From contig CP060220.1 of NCBI GenBank assembly GCA_023898385.1, positions 2,418,001 through 2,482,000 on the forward strand: DNA of 64,000 nucleotides. Reading direction: 5' to 3'. Source of the stretch: Pseudobdellovibrionaceae bacterium (GTDB taxonomy: Bacteria; Bdellovibrionota; Bdellovibrionia; Bdellovibrionales; UBA1609). Below are positions 1 to 9,072 of the stretch, piece after piece (the first letter of the stretch is position 1; each line of letters opens with the position of its first letter). The notes under the pieces were generated by a model. That model searched no databases. It worked only from the letters and a program-made list of their open reading frames with translations, and was not told the DNA's origin. A program made the position numbers and the translations under genes.

Positions 1-747
1 AAAATAGTAGTCGATTCCCTCTCGAGTTTTACCGTCAAATACAATGCATCCGTCTTTTAACACAATCACTCGGTTAGTTAGCTTTTGAATCATCCCAACG
101 TCGTGACTGACAAGAATTAGAATCTTTGCTTCCATAATCAAATCATCCATTCTTGCCCGTGCTTTGCGCATAAAATCTACATCACCCGCCGCAAGCATTT
201 CATCGAAAACTAATATTTCTGGGTCAATTGTCGTCGCGATAGTAAACGCTAGCCTTACAGACATGCCCGAAGAGTAATACTTTACGGGTACGTCAATAAA
301 GTGGCCCAAGTCCGTAAAATCTATAATCTCTTTTTCTTTAGATGTGATCTGTTCCTTTGAGAACCCCAGCATATAGCCATTTAGGTAAATGTTTTCTCTG
401 CCCGTCGCTTCTGGGTCAAAGCCCGCAGCTATTTCAATAAGGGGCTGCAGTCGACCAGAAACTGAAATCGTTCCTTCTGATGGTTTTAGTATTCCAGATA
501 TCACTTTCAAAAGAGTACTTTTACCCGCACCATTTAGGCCGATGATGCCTAGCCGCTCGCCTTCATGAATCTCAAGATCTATTCCCTTTAGCGCATGCAA
601 CTTGCCGACTTTTTCGGAAACATACTTCCTTTTCAAAATCGCATTGATCAGTCTCTCTTTAAGGTTGTTGGTCTTGTCATAATACAAGTCATAAACCAGA
701 CCGACATTCTTGAGTGCTATTTGAAAATGTGGACCGACTGATGACAC
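1..747 (-). CDS. Polysaccharide ABC exporter ATP-binding protein (Wzt/KpsT/TagH type), 3' end outside window
   Basis: This is the nucleotide-binding subunit of an ABC exporter that moves a polysaccharide chain across the inner membrane. Reading from a GTG at 747 gives 249 codons with Walker A GLNGAGKST (residues 70-78), the signature YSSGMSVRLAF, Walker B ILVFDEMLAAGD and the switch motif SHD near the window edge. AAGAAGG lies 5 nt before the GTG. About 60 residues precede the Walker A motif, as in Wzt/TagH proteins. The permease gene ends 10 bp upstream, so the two form one operon. The C-terminus lies beyond base 1, so whether it carries a Wzt-type carbohydrate-binding domain cannot be told. 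Confidence 0.9.
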   Translation of the reverse strand, partial: MSSVGPHFQIALKNVGLVYDLYYDKTNNLKERLINAILKRKYVSEKVGKLHALKGIDLEIHEGERLGIIGLNGAGKSTLLKVISGILKPSEGTISVSGRLQPLIEIAAGFDPEATGRENIYLNGYMLGFSKEQITSKEKEIIDFTDLGHFIDVPVKYYSSGMSVRLAFTIATTIDPEILVFDEMLAAGDVDFMRKARARMDDLIMEAKILILVSHDVGMIQKLTNRVIVLKDGCIVFDGKTREGIDYYF

Positions 748-757
748 AATGACCTTC

Positions 758-1549
758 TTAAAGTTTAAATACGATTTTGTTGTCGTATTTATAAAGGAAG
801 TACATTCCCAAAATCAAACTCACCACTGACGCACCCGTCAACACGGCCATATCAAAGGCGCTTGGCAGCCTCTGATACATAATCGGATCTCGAAAACAGT
901 TCACAAAATAGTAAAAAGGATTCAGCTTCACTATAAATTGAAGTTGAGTGGGCAACAGCTCAATAGGATACAGAATTGGCGTCAAAAAGAATGCTGCCTG
1001 CATTACTGTGGGGATGATATGCATTAGGTCTCGAAAATAAACGCTCATAATCCCAACCAAAGTGGACACTCCCAAAAAAAATCCAAATGAAATAACTATG
1101 GGCAGGGGCAAGAAAAACAATGCGGGCGAAAAATGAAGGCGACCAAACAAAATTCCTAACAACACTAGCGCCACAAAGCTTAAAAGAAAATTAACTAACT
1201 CGATTGATACCACGTTCAGCGGATAAATTAACTTTGGCAGGTATATTTTCTTAATGAAATGCTCATTGCCAATAAATGCCATGGTCGAATTGACCGTGAC
1301 CCCAGAAATTACATTGAAATACACCGCACCCGTGAACATAAAGACAAAATAATTCTGCATTTGTATTTTGTTCGCAGCGGAGAACACAACTCCGATCACT
1401 AGGTAGTGCAACAGTGGCGCCAAAACCGTCCACATAAAGCCCAATATTGAACGACGGTATCTCTGTTTGAGGGTAGACCTCACGATACTGTAAACTACAT
1501 GGCGGTAGCTATAAGTGTCCCGAAAAAGCTTATCTGCCCAAGACTTCAT
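758..1549 (-). CDS. Polysaccharide ABC exporter permease (Wzm/KpsM type, ABC-2)
   Basis: Membrane subunit of the exporter with the ATPase at 1-747. It has the ABC-2 permease pattern: a basic N-terminal segment with RYRRSILGFMWTVLAPL followed by six hydrophobic segments, about 263 residues, the usual length for Wzm/KpsM. Start is uncertain: an in-frame TTG lies at 1558 and the ATG at 1549; neither has a clear Shine-Dalgarno sequence, and I take the ATG. It sits between two glycosyltransferase genes and the ATPase in the same direction, which supports export of a rhamnose-containing O-antigen or similar glycan. The substrate itself is inferred from neighbours only. Confidence 0.9.
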   Translation of the reverse strand: MKSWADKLFRDTYSYRHVVYSIVRSTLKQRYRRSILGFMWTVLAPLLHYLVIGVVFSAANKIQMQNYFVFMFTGAVYFNVISGVTVNSTMAFIGNEHFIKKIYLPKLIYPLNVVSIELVNFLLSFVALVLLGILFGRLHFSPALFFLPLPIVISFGFFLGVSTLVGIMSVYFRDLMHIIPTVMQAAFFLTPILYPIELLPTQLQFIVKLNPFYYFVNCFRDPIMYQRLPSAFDMAVLTGASVVSLILGMYFLYKYDNKIVFKL

Positions 1550-1586
1550 ATTTAACAACCAAATACTCTACTGGCCACGAGTCTAC

Positions 1587-3305
1587 CTACCTCAGCTCTG
1601 CACTTGTCTGCTTATTCAATGGCATCTGTTTTGATACAAACTGACTTCGCGAGAAAAAATCAAAAACCTCACTTGAATACTGCTGCCAGGTCGGCCACTT
1701 TGCGACCTCTGCCTCTTCGCAGAGTCTTTTATAGAGATCTTGGTCTTCAAAAAGGCGTTTTATTTCTTTGGCAATATCTGTAATTGATTCGGGATCCGCA
1801 AAGGTACAACCACCCAGAATTTCACCGATCTCTTTCATGCTGTCACGGTCCCCTGCTAAACATGGCTTCCCGTGGTAAATAGATTCTACTATGGGCAATC
1901 CAAATCCTTCTGCCAAGGAACAAAAGATAGAAAACTTTGATGCCCGATAAATTTCATTGAGCTCCTCATCTGAAGCTGAATATTTGATATCTATATCATA
2001 TCCTCGCTGCTTGAGCTGAGCCATCTCTTGCAAAAAGTCGTCATTTTCTCCGCCAGGATTCCCAACGAACAATAGGCGAAAATGACATCCTTCATCCATT
2101 GCCATAACGCTAGCCCGCATGATTGCCCTTTGATTTTTTCTTGGGTCAATCGAACCAACGCAACAAACCAAAGGTTTTTGAGACTCAACTAATTCAGAAT
2201 GGACAATATCTTTCGAAAAATCAGCCCCCAGGTAATGAGCCTCTATGACTGGTTTCCTGTGGTGGGCATAATTAATGTTAGAAATAAAACTCTCGAGTTG
2301 AGACTTTACATGGGTGCTTATGCAAGAAACCTTATTTGCATATCGTAACAAGCTCAAATACGTGACGAACTCGCGACTGATTAACTCGCAAAATTCTGGA
2401 CGATACACAGGAATTAAATCGTAAACAATCATCGAGGAATCCACATTAAAATGGGCGAACAGACAATTTAAGGTTTCCACACGTGACTTGTCTGTTATTA
2501 CTTCTGGCACTAAAAATTTCTTGCCCCAAACAAATGGCACTTCCATTGTGTTGACCTTCACTGCACCAGAGGATTGTTTCTTGCGGGAAGTGTATTCACG
2601 ACTTTGAAGCCAAAATGATATTCGAAAGGCTATTCTAGATAATGGCTCTGACTTTTTAATCATCAATTTAGCCATACGAAGGTATTTGTTTCGAGATAAC
2701 CAATTTCTAAATTTGACTTCTACTTTTGGATTTTGCCAGCTAATAAGTTGATCGACCTCTTGCTCGGACATGCAATAGAGTCGACGATCCACAAAACCAA
2801 ACTTAACAAAACAAACTTTTGGCTCCGGCGCCCTTAAATATTCACTCAGCTTTCGTACCACCCGCTGTATACCACTATTGTATGGGTAACTAAAAGTATG
2901 AGTGACGTCCATTAAGATCTTGTCATCACTGATATCAGCAAGCACCAAAGGAAAACCATTTGAGACTAAGGTCCTCGCCTCGTTCAAATTCATAAAGTGC
3001 AATATTAAACTTGAAAAATCGTTCTGAAGCGCCAACAGCTCCAATGATTTAACTTCGTCCATTCGGGGATAACGACCGCAAAATAACAGGAATAAAACTA
3101 CGATTTTCGCTTCTCCCGAAATTTTAGACTCTGTTAATAAATACAAAAATCTGTTTGAGGCGCTTGACTCTTTTGCCTGGTCGCCTTGTCCCAAGAATTT
3201 TTCTAAAAATTGCAATCGGTTCGAAAAATAGGTTTCGCTTGAAAAATAATCAAACTTTTCAAGACCAATCTTTTTATATCCCATCAATAAAGTTTCCAAC
3301 CCCAT
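1587..3305 (-). CDS. Glycosyltransferase, GT4-like C-terminal half, long unclassified N-terminus
   Basis: Up to 572 residues. The C-terminal half is a GT-B glycosyltransferase of family 4 type: PLVCCVGSIDPRKN at the start of the nucleotide-sugar domain, then SLAEGFGLPIVES with the expected Glu residues, and GDRDSMKEI. It likely adds a sugar to the exported glycan. The N-terminal ~270 residues carry no motif I recognise. The upstream gene ends in TGATG: its TGA overlaps an in-frame ATG (Met8, base 3284), suggesting translational coupling; the longer start at 3305 overlaps the upstream gene by 22 bp and has a modest TAGGTA ahead of it. Sugar specificity cannot be read from sequence. Confidence 0.85.
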   Translation of the reverse strand: MGLETLLMGYKKIGLEKFDYFSSETYFSNRLQFLEKFLGQGDQAKESSASNRFLYLLTESKISGEAKIVVLFLLFCGRYPRMDEVKSLELLALQNDFSSLILHFMNLNEARTLVSNGFPLVLADISDDKILMDVTHTFSYPYNSGIQRVVRKLSEYLRAPEPKVCFVKFGFVDRRLYCMSEQEVDQLISWQNPKVEVKFRNWLSRNKYLRMAKLMIKKSEPLSRIAFRISFWLQSREYTSRKKQSSGAVKVNTMEVPFVWGKKFLVPEVITDKSRVETLNCLFAHFNVDSSMIVYDLIPVYRPEFCELISREFVTYLSLLRYANKVSCISTHVKSQLESFISNINYAHHRKPVIEAHYLGADFSKDIVHSELVESQKPLVCCVGSIDPRKNQRAIMRASVMAMDEGCHFRLLFVGNPGGENDDFLQEMAQLKQRGYDIDIKYSASDEELNEIYRASKFSIFCSLAEGFGLPIVESIYHGKPCLAGDRDSMKEIGEILGGCTFADPESITDIAKEIKRLFEDQDLYKRLCEEAEVAKWPTWQQYSSEVFDFFSRSQFVSKQMPLNKQTSAELR

Positions 3306-4084
3306 TTGTTAAAATACCTAGCGGCGTTTACCAAATGTATCTGTAACATTTTTTTATTTTTATAGGCGGCCCGCTGCCAAAGATGAGTCACTTGCACGTC
3401 GGGGACATACAAAGTCTTATATCCTGCCTGGCGCATGCGAATTCCTAAATCTTTGTCTTCGAAGTACAAGAAAAACCGCTCATCAAAGCCGCCAATTTCT
3501 TTAAGTGCGCTCGTTCGGCAAAAAATAAACGCTCCGCACACACTCTGCACACCGTAGCTCACGTCGTAGCCTAAGTGCTTCATTTCATACCAATCCAGCC
3601 GCTTTCTGACCATCCATTTAAGGGATTTTGGCCAAAAACGTCGCAGAAACAGATCCAAAACTGTGGGTAGCTGCTGATTGGAAGACTGAAGTTCGCCGTC
3701 GATACCCCGCATCTGGGTCACTAAAATCCCCACTTGCGGATCACTTTCAGCTATGTTTGCCAAACCATTAAATACATCAGAGTCCACCCGAATATCTGGA
3801 TTACAAATGATGTGATAAACACTCTCTACTTGCTTGATGGCCAAATTATGCGCAGCACCAAATCCTAGATTTGTTGGGCTTTCGATAATATGCAGGCCTT
3901 TAGCCGATAGTCCTTTGAGTGCAGCCACAGTGCCATCGGTTGAATTGTTATCAATCACATAGATGTCTGTGAGATTTCCTGGCCGATATTTTAGAAGACT
4001 GTTTAGGGTTTCCATCACAACCCCTGAGTTGTTGTGGGTAACGATGGATAGGGTGATCTTTGGCGTCAACTCATGCCTCATCAT
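3284..4084 (-). CDS. Glycosyltransferase family 2 (rhamnosyltransferase-like)
   Basis: A 266-residue GT-A enzyme that should transfer a sugar from a nucleotide donor during O-antigen assembly. Visible family 2 motifs: LSIVTHNNSG at the N-terminus, VIDNNSTDGT, NLGFGAAHNLA, the metal-binding ICNPDIRV, and FLYFEDKDLGIRMRQAGY with the ED(K)D acceptor-site motif of WbbL-like rhamnosyltransferases. The rmlBADC operon starts divergently at 4302, so dTDP-L-rhamnose is the likely donor; that is inference. First gene of the leftward operon; the 217 bp before it must hold the promoters of both directions. Two in-frame ATGs are adjacent (4084 and 4081). Confidence 0.9.
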   Translation of the reverse strand: MMRHELTPKITLSIVTHNNSGVVMETLNSLLKYRPGNLTDIYVIDNNSTDGTVAALKGLSAKGLHIIESPTNLGFGAAHNLAIKQVESVYHIICNPDIRVDSDVFNGLANIAESDPQVGILVTQMRGIDGELQSSNQQLPTVLDLFLRRFWPKSLKWMVRKRLDWYEMKHLGYDVSYGVQSVCGAFIFCRTSALKEIGGFDERFFLYFEDKDLGIRMRQAGYKTLYVPDVQVTHLWQRAAYKNKKMLQIHLVNAARYFNKWGWKLY

Positions 4085-4301
4085 GGTAGGTCTAATTGCG
4101 AGAGGTTCGGAGGCTGCCCCGCATCAAATACCGCCCTCTCGCTATTTACGCCTTATACATTCTAGAGAGTTAAGTTGAAAGGATAATTTTGGCCAAGAGG
4201 AGGGTCATCCATGCCGCCCTCGTCTTTTGAGGGTTTCAATTTAACTTGCCCTGGTCACAGTGGTACCATCTTAAAAAAACTACGTAAATAGGGTGTCAAT
4301 T

Positions 4302-5345
4302 ATGCCTGAAGAACAAAACACAATTATCGTCACTGGGGGAGCTGGATTTATAGGCAGCTCGTTCGTAGATCTGTTAATGAACAAGGGCCTCTCTGTGGTT
4401 GTCATTGACTCGCTCACCTATGCTGGACGATTAGAGAATTTGAAAAACCATCAAAACAATCCCCTTTTTCAGTTTGAAAAAATAGATATTTGTAACCAAC
4501 AGGCCGTATTTGATTTGTTCACCAAGCATAAAGCCCGGGCGTTGGTGAATTTTGCAGCTGAGTCTCATGTAGATAATTCAATATCAGGGCCCCGGCCTTT
4601 TATTGACACTAATATCACTGGAGTTTTTGCCTTACTTGAAGCTGCCCGCGCTTATTGGCAAAACTTAAATGACAGCGACCAATCTCAATTTAGGTATTTA
4701 CAAGTTTCCACAGATGAAGTGTTTGGCGAATTGGGTGATGTGGGTAAGTTCACAGAAACGACCCCTTATAAACCGAGCTCTCCGTACTCGGCTTCGAAGG
4801 CAGCTGGCGATCACCTGGTTCGAGCATGGCACCACACCTACGGCCTACCTACCTTGGTAACAAATTGTTCTAACAACTACGGACCAAGACAGTTTCCAGA
4901 AAAACTCATCCCCAGAATGATCACTTGCGCCTTGAATGGCGAGACTCTGCCCGTTTATGGAAAGGGCGAGAATGTTCGAGACTGGATTCACGTAGAAGAT
5001 CATTGCCAAGGTGTGTGGCTCGCATTGCAAAAAGGCGAAGTGGGTGAAACCTATTGCTTCGGCGGCAATTCGGAAAGAAAGAACCTTGATGTGGTGAAGC
5101 GAATTTGCCACACCCTAGATGAACTAAAGGCTCGTTCTGATGGCAAATCCTATGAAGACCAAATTGGTTTTGTCACAGATCGCGCAGGACACGATTGGCG
5201 CTACGCCATTGATGATTCAAAAGCTGAGAAACAATTGGGTTTTACTCGGAAATATCGCAACTTTGAAGATGGCCTAACACAAACCATTTCGTGGTATTTG
5301 GATAACGGCGAGTGGCTAAAGACAATAAAGGAAACATCCCGATGA
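4302..5345 (+). CDS. rmlB: dTDP-glucose 4,6-dehydratase
   Basis: Second step of dTDP-L-rhamnose synthesis: dTDP-glucose to dTDP-4-keto-6-deoxyglucose with bound NAD. An extended short-chain dehydrogenase with the NAD motif GGAGFIG near the N-terminus, STDEVFGELG with the catalytic Asp-Glu pair, and YSASKAAGDH carrying the YxxxK pair. 347 residues from the ATG at 4302, which has AGGGTG ahead; a GTG at 4293 is the only longer alternative. First gene of the rmlBADC operon. Its TGA overlaps the ATG of rmlA (ATGA at 5342-5345), indicating translational coupling. Confidence 0.96.
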   Translation: MPEEQNTIIVTGGAGFIGSSFVDLLMNKGLSVVVIDSLTYAGRLENLKNHQNNPLFQFEKIDICNQQAVFDLFTKHKARALVNFAAESHVDNSISGPRPFIDTNITGVFALLEAARAYWQNLNDSDQSQFRYLQVSTDEVFGELGDVGKFTETTPYKPSSPYSASKAAGDHLVRAWHHTYGLPTLVTNCSNNYGPRQFPEKLIPRMITCALNGETLPVYGKGENVRDWIHVEDHCQGVWLALQKGEVGETYCFGGNSERKNLDVVKRICHTLDELKARSDGKSYEDQIGFVTDRAGHDWRYAIDDSKAEKQLGFTRKYRNFEDGLTQTISWYLDNGEWLKTIKETSR

Positions 5346-6217
5346 AAGGTATTCTCTTAGCTGGTGGATCTGGCACACGACTCTACCCTACAACTCATGC
5401 CATCAGTAAACAGCTATTGCCCGTTTATGATAAGCCTGCAATTTATTACCCTTTGTCGATTTTAATGTTGGCTGGAATTAAAGATATTCTTGTGATCAGC
5501 ACTCCTAGAGACGTGCCAATGATTCAAAGCCTATTACAAGATGGCAGCACTTGGGGGCTGAACATCCAGTACGCCGTACAACCTGAGCCAAAAGGAATCG
5601 CCGAAGCCTTTATTATTGGAGCTGATTTTATCGGCAGTGACCCTGTGGCACTTATCTTGGGTGACAACCTCTTTTATGGGCACAAACTCTCTGATCAGCT
5701 ATCAGAGGCCTCTAAATTGAAATCTGGTGCCCGGGTTTTTGCCTACAATGTCACTAACCCCGAAGACTTTGGAGTGGTGGAGTTTGATGCCACCAACAAG
5801 GTAATGAGCATTGAAGAAAAACCGAAAAACCCAAAGTCTAACTGGGCCGTCACCGGGCTTTATTTCTACGACAACAAGGTGGTTGATATTGCAAGTCACC
5901 TCACTCCTTCGGGGCGAGGCGAACTTGAGATCACTGACGTTAACAAAGCTTATTTAGAAAAAGGCGAACTAAATGTAACTAAAATGGGACGTGGTACAGC
6001 TTGGCTTGATGTGGGCACTCACGACAGCCTTCTGACATCTTCTACTTTTGTTCAAACGATTGAAAAACGTCAGGGTCTAAAGGTCGCCTGTGTTGAGGAG
6101 GTGGCCTTGATTAAGGGATTTATTACTCAAGATCAATTTACTGAGCTTGCTGAAAATTATCCGCGCTCGTCTTATGGTGATTACTTAAGGCGAATTGTAA
6201 AATATGGCTCTATCTAA
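5342..6217 (+). CDS. rmlA: Glucose-1-phosphate thymidylyltransferase
   Basis: First step of dTDP-rhamnose synthesis: glucose-1-phosphate plus dTTP to dTDP-glucose. The nucleotide-binding loop LAGGSGTRLYP follows directly on the start, and LGDNLFYG, IEEKPKNPKSNWAVTGLY and LDVGTHDSLL are typical of RmlA. 291 residues, the family's normal length. The start at 5342 is set by the ATGA overlap with rmlB and by AAGGAAA upstream; an in-frame start at 5312 would add a non-homologous extension within rmlB. Its end overlaps rmlD by 14 bp. Confidence 0.96.
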   Translation: MKGILLAGGSGTRLYPTTHAISKQLLPVYDKPAIYYPLSILMLAGIKDILVISTPRDVPMIQSLLQDGSTWGLNIQYAVQPEPKGIAEAFIIGADFIGSDPVALILGDNLFYGHKLSDQLSEASKLKSGARVFAYNVTNPEDFGVVEFDATNKVMSIEEKPKNPKSNWAVTGLYFYDNKVVDIASHLTPSGRGELEITDVNKAYLEKGELNVTKMGRGTAWLDVGTHDSLLTSSTFVQTIEKRQGLKVACVEEVALIKGFITQDQFTELAENYPRSSYGDYLRRIVKYGSI

Positions 6218-7097
6218 TCGTCGTCCCATATTAATTTTTGGTAGTACCGGCCAGGTGGGCCAACACTTGTGTGATCTTCTTGGCTCGCAGGCCGTAGGCG
6301 CCTCTTCTGCGATGGCTGATTTTACCAAGCCCGACACAATCCTTAATACCCTTCAGTCGACCCAACCCGCTATGGTCATTAATGCTGCCGCCTATACCGC
6401 TGTAGATCGAGCAGAATCAGAAAAAGAATTGGCCCAACAAATTAACGCCATTGCGCCAGGCCTAATTGCGGACTTCTGTGCAAGTCATGGCATACCCATG
6501 GTTCATTACAGCACTGATTATGTGTTTTCGGGCAAAAAGAGTGGTGCCTACCGTGAAGATGACTTCCCAGACCCCGTCAATGTTTACGGGAAAACCAAAT
6601 TTGAGGGTGAAAGACGCATTGAGAAAGCCCTTGGAAAACATCTAATTTTTCGCACCTCCTGGGTCTATTCTGAGTACGGACATAATTTTGTGAAAACAAT
6701 GCTGCGACTGGGTGCCGAAAGAGAGTCTCTTAAAATCGTTAATGATCAGACCGGATGTCCCACCTCGGCCCGTGACATCGCCGTGGCCACAACTAGAGCA
6801 ATTGATAGGGCCCTGGGTATGGCGAGCTTTCCCTCTGGGATTTATAATATGACAGGGTCTGATCACTGCACATGGTATGAATTTGCCACTGACATTTTCG
6901 CTAGTGCCAAACAAATTGGGTTTCCATCGATTGTGAAAAATATCGAACCGACTACTACTGATGAATATCCTACTGCGGCCACACGTCCTTTAAATTCCGT
7001 TTTGAACAACGACAAGTTAGAGCAGCAGTTTAAAGTTAAACTGCCCAGTTGGCACAAATCTTTGCAAAGCGTTTTGGAGAAAATCTATGAAAATTGA
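6204..7097 (+). CDS. rmlD: dTDP-4-dehydrorhamnose reductase
   Basis: Last step of the pathway: NAD(P)H-dependent reduction of dTDP-4-keto-L-rhamnose to dTDP-L-rhamnose. 297 residues with the nucleotide-binding FGSTGQVGQHL at the N-terminus, INAAAYTAVDRAES, YSTDYVFSG and the active-site YGKTKFEGE. It overlaps rmlA upstream (14 bp) and rmlC downstream (11 bp), so the four genes are one tightly coupled operon in the order B-A-D-C. The order differs from the rmlBDAC order of E. coli. Confidence 0.96.
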   Translation: MALSNRRPILIFGSTGQVGQHLCDLLGSQAVGASSAMADFTKPDTILNTLQSTQPAMVINAAAYTAVDRAESEKELAQQINAIAPGLIADFCASHGIPMVHYSTDYVFSGKKSGAYREDDFPDPVNVYGKTKFEGERRIEKALGKHLIFRTSWVYSEYGHNFVKTMLRLGAERESLKIVNDQTGCPTSARDIAVATTRAIDRALGMASFPSGIYNMTGSDHCTWYEFATDIFASAKQIGFPSIVKNIEPTTTDEYPTAATRPLNSVLNNDKLEQQFKVKLPSWHKSLQSVLEKIYEN

Positions 7098-7641
7098 AAG
7101 CCTAGAAATACCTGATGTGAAACTCATTACTTTAGATACCTTTCATGATTCTCGTGGTTTTTTTGTTGAGCGATTTAATGAAAAAAAGTTTTCTGATCTA
7201 GGCGTCAATTTAACCTGGGTACAGGATAACTTTTCAAATTCGATCCCTGGCGTAATTCGAGGACTTCACTATCAATTTGAATTGCCTCAAACTAAACTTG
7301 TCAGTTGCACAAGCGGTGAAATCTATGACGTTGCTGTGGATATTCGAAAGGGATCAAAAACTTACGGTCAGCATGTGGGTGTCACACTCTCTGCCAGCAT
7401 ACCCCAATGTCTACTTATCCCGGCGGGCTTTGCCCATGGCTTTTGTGTGACCAGTAAAACTCCGGCCGACGTTTCATATAAAGTAGACGCTTTGTATAGC
7501 GCTGACGGCGAGGGCGGCATCCGCTGGGACGACTCCCAACTGGCAATCAAGTGGCCTGTTTCGTCTTTTATTGTCAGCAATAAAGATCTGGAGCTTCAAA
7601 GCTTCAACCAATATGATCAGAGCCCCAAGTTTTCTGTTTAA
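7087..7641 (+). CDS. rmlC: dTDP-4-dehydrorhamnose 3,5-epimerase
   Basis: Epimerises dTDP-4-keto-6-deoxyglucose at C3 and C5, the third step of the pathway. A 184-residue cupin with FHDSRGFFVERF near the N-terminus, the catalytic-His motif IRGLHYQ (His61) and LIPAGFAHGFCV. Full family length. The start overlaps rmlD. The 3' end overlaps the 3' end of the convergent O-antigen ligase gene by 38 bp, leaving no room for a separate terminator. Confidence 0.96.
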   Translation: MKIESLEIPDVKLITLDTFHDSRGFFVERFNEKKFSDLGVNLTWVQDNFSNSIPGVIRGLHYQFELPQTKLVSCTSGEIYDVAVDIRKGSKTYGQHVGVTLSASIPQCLLIPAGFAHGFCVTSKTPADVSYKVDALYSADGEGGIRWDDSQLAIKWPVSSFIVSNKDLELQSFNQYDQSPKFSV

Positions 7642-8863
7642 GTGGCGTTTTTGCTAACGCCAAAACCATGGCGACTCCAAAGATAAAGGTGTGATTAACT
7701 TCGCCGTCAATAAAATTAGATTCCGTCAATCCGCCGAGATGTAAAGAAATCTGAGCCCCGATGGCCCCTACGGCAATGGTTCGGACCCATCCCACATCGT
7801 GCTTTGATGATAACCAAAGCCGCCAAGCGACCAAAAGAAAACTTACCGACATACCTATATAGGCAATAAACCCTGCTAGCCCCATACCCGACAAAATCTG
7901 CAAATACGTATTGTGAGCGTGACCAACAATGCCGTCAGTAATGTCGAGTTTTTCGTAGTATTCTTTAACCACTTTTTCGTTTCTACGATGACCCACTCCG
8001 AGCACTGGGTTTTCTGTAAACATCAACCAATTGGCTCGCCACAACTTGACTCTATCTAGATTTGATTTGTCTACAGCTCCAACAATTTTTGTATGGAAGG
8101 CCGGAACCGTTGCTATCAATGTTGGAACCACGACAAGTGTGACCGCTATAATCGTGTAAGCCAATTTCTTTTTTGCCAAAAAGGCCATGACCACTAACGC
8201 GCCAAAAAGCGATACCCAAACGCCGCGAGTGAAGGTCAAAAGTAAACTGATTCCGAGCACTCCGCTAACTACCCACACAAAAGCTCTAAGCCGTTGATTT
8301 TTAATTGGTGAAGTCACCAAAATGGCAAACAAAAAGCAAAACCACTGCGCCATAGAATAAGAATAGGTCATGGTATTGTCATACATTCCTGGTGCCCTGA
8401 AAAACGAAACACCACCTGACTGAACTTCAATCATTTTAATATCTGTAAATGGATTCACTCCGGTGAATGTTTGTCCTAACGCCGTCAGGGCCACTAAAAG
8501 CAACAGCGATCCAAAGACTTTGACCATTCGCTCTTGGTTCCAGCTCACTTGCGACAATAAAAAAACTGTGGAATACAGCAACAAAACCCATCGGCCTTCG
8601 CCAATGATGTAGGTTTTTTCTGAAAACTGAAGGCCTTCCGTAAAAAGAGCCCCCAAAATCATTGCCACCCAGAAAGCCCATACCCACGCGTCAGGCCCAA
8701 TTTCTAAACTGGGGCATTTTTTAGTTTGCCATGCCTCTTTTATGTAAAGCCCTACGGCAAACAGAAAACTCAGCCACGAGAACATCTCAATAAGAGGAAT
8801 AAAAAATGGCAGCGAAAAAAAATAAAGGCAAATAGGGACTGAATACAACCAAGATGTTTTCAA
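7604..8863 (-). CDS. O-antigen ligase-like membrane protein (Wzy_C domain)
   Basis: 419 residues with about a dozen hydrophobic segments and the ligase/polymerase loop region around NWLMFTENPVLGVGHRRNEK and IVGHAHNTYLQILSGMGLAGF; the latter contains the HNxYL signature of the Wzy_C/WaaL family. It should join glycan to lipid A core in the periplasm, or polymerise repeat units. Translation begins with TTG at 8863. The adjacent ABC exporter favours a ligase role, because ABC-exported chains are polymerised in the cytoplasm; that is inference. It converges on rmlC with a 38-bp overlap. Confidence 0.8.
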   Translation of the reverse strand: MKTSWLYSVPICLYFFSLPFFIPLIEMFSWLSFLFAVGLYIKEAWQTKKCPSLEIGPDAWVWAFWVAMILGALFTEGLQFSEKTYIIGEGRWVLLLYSTVFLLSQVSWNQERMVKVFGSLLLLVALTALGQTFTGVNPFTDIKMIEVQSGGVSFFRAPGMYDNTMTYSYSMAQWFCFLFAILVTSPIKNQRLRAFVWVVSGVLGISLLLTFTRGVWVSLFGALVVMAFLAKKKLAYTIIAVTLVVVPTLIATVPAFHTKIVGAVDKSNLDRVKLWRANWLMFTENPVLGVGHRRNEKVVKEYYEKLDITDGIVGHAHNTYLQILSGMGLAGFIAYIGMSVSFLLVAWRLWLSSKHDVGWVRTIAVGAIGAQISLHLGGLTESNFIDGEVNHTFIFGVAMVLALAKTPLKQKTWGSDHIG

Positions 8864-9072
8864 GCAAGCACCAATCTAGCTAGGTCAGATTAATTTTTTA
8901 GGCCTTCTGAGTAGAACCCGTTGGACCTTCAACTTTTTGCAAGAATCCTATCGAGATGCGCATCAGCAAGCAACGGGTAACTGGATTATCCACTCGCACT
9001 CCGCGTCGTGCCTGGCCAGTACTCAAAACCATTCCTGACTATTCCGACCATCAGATTAATGATACAAAGTTT

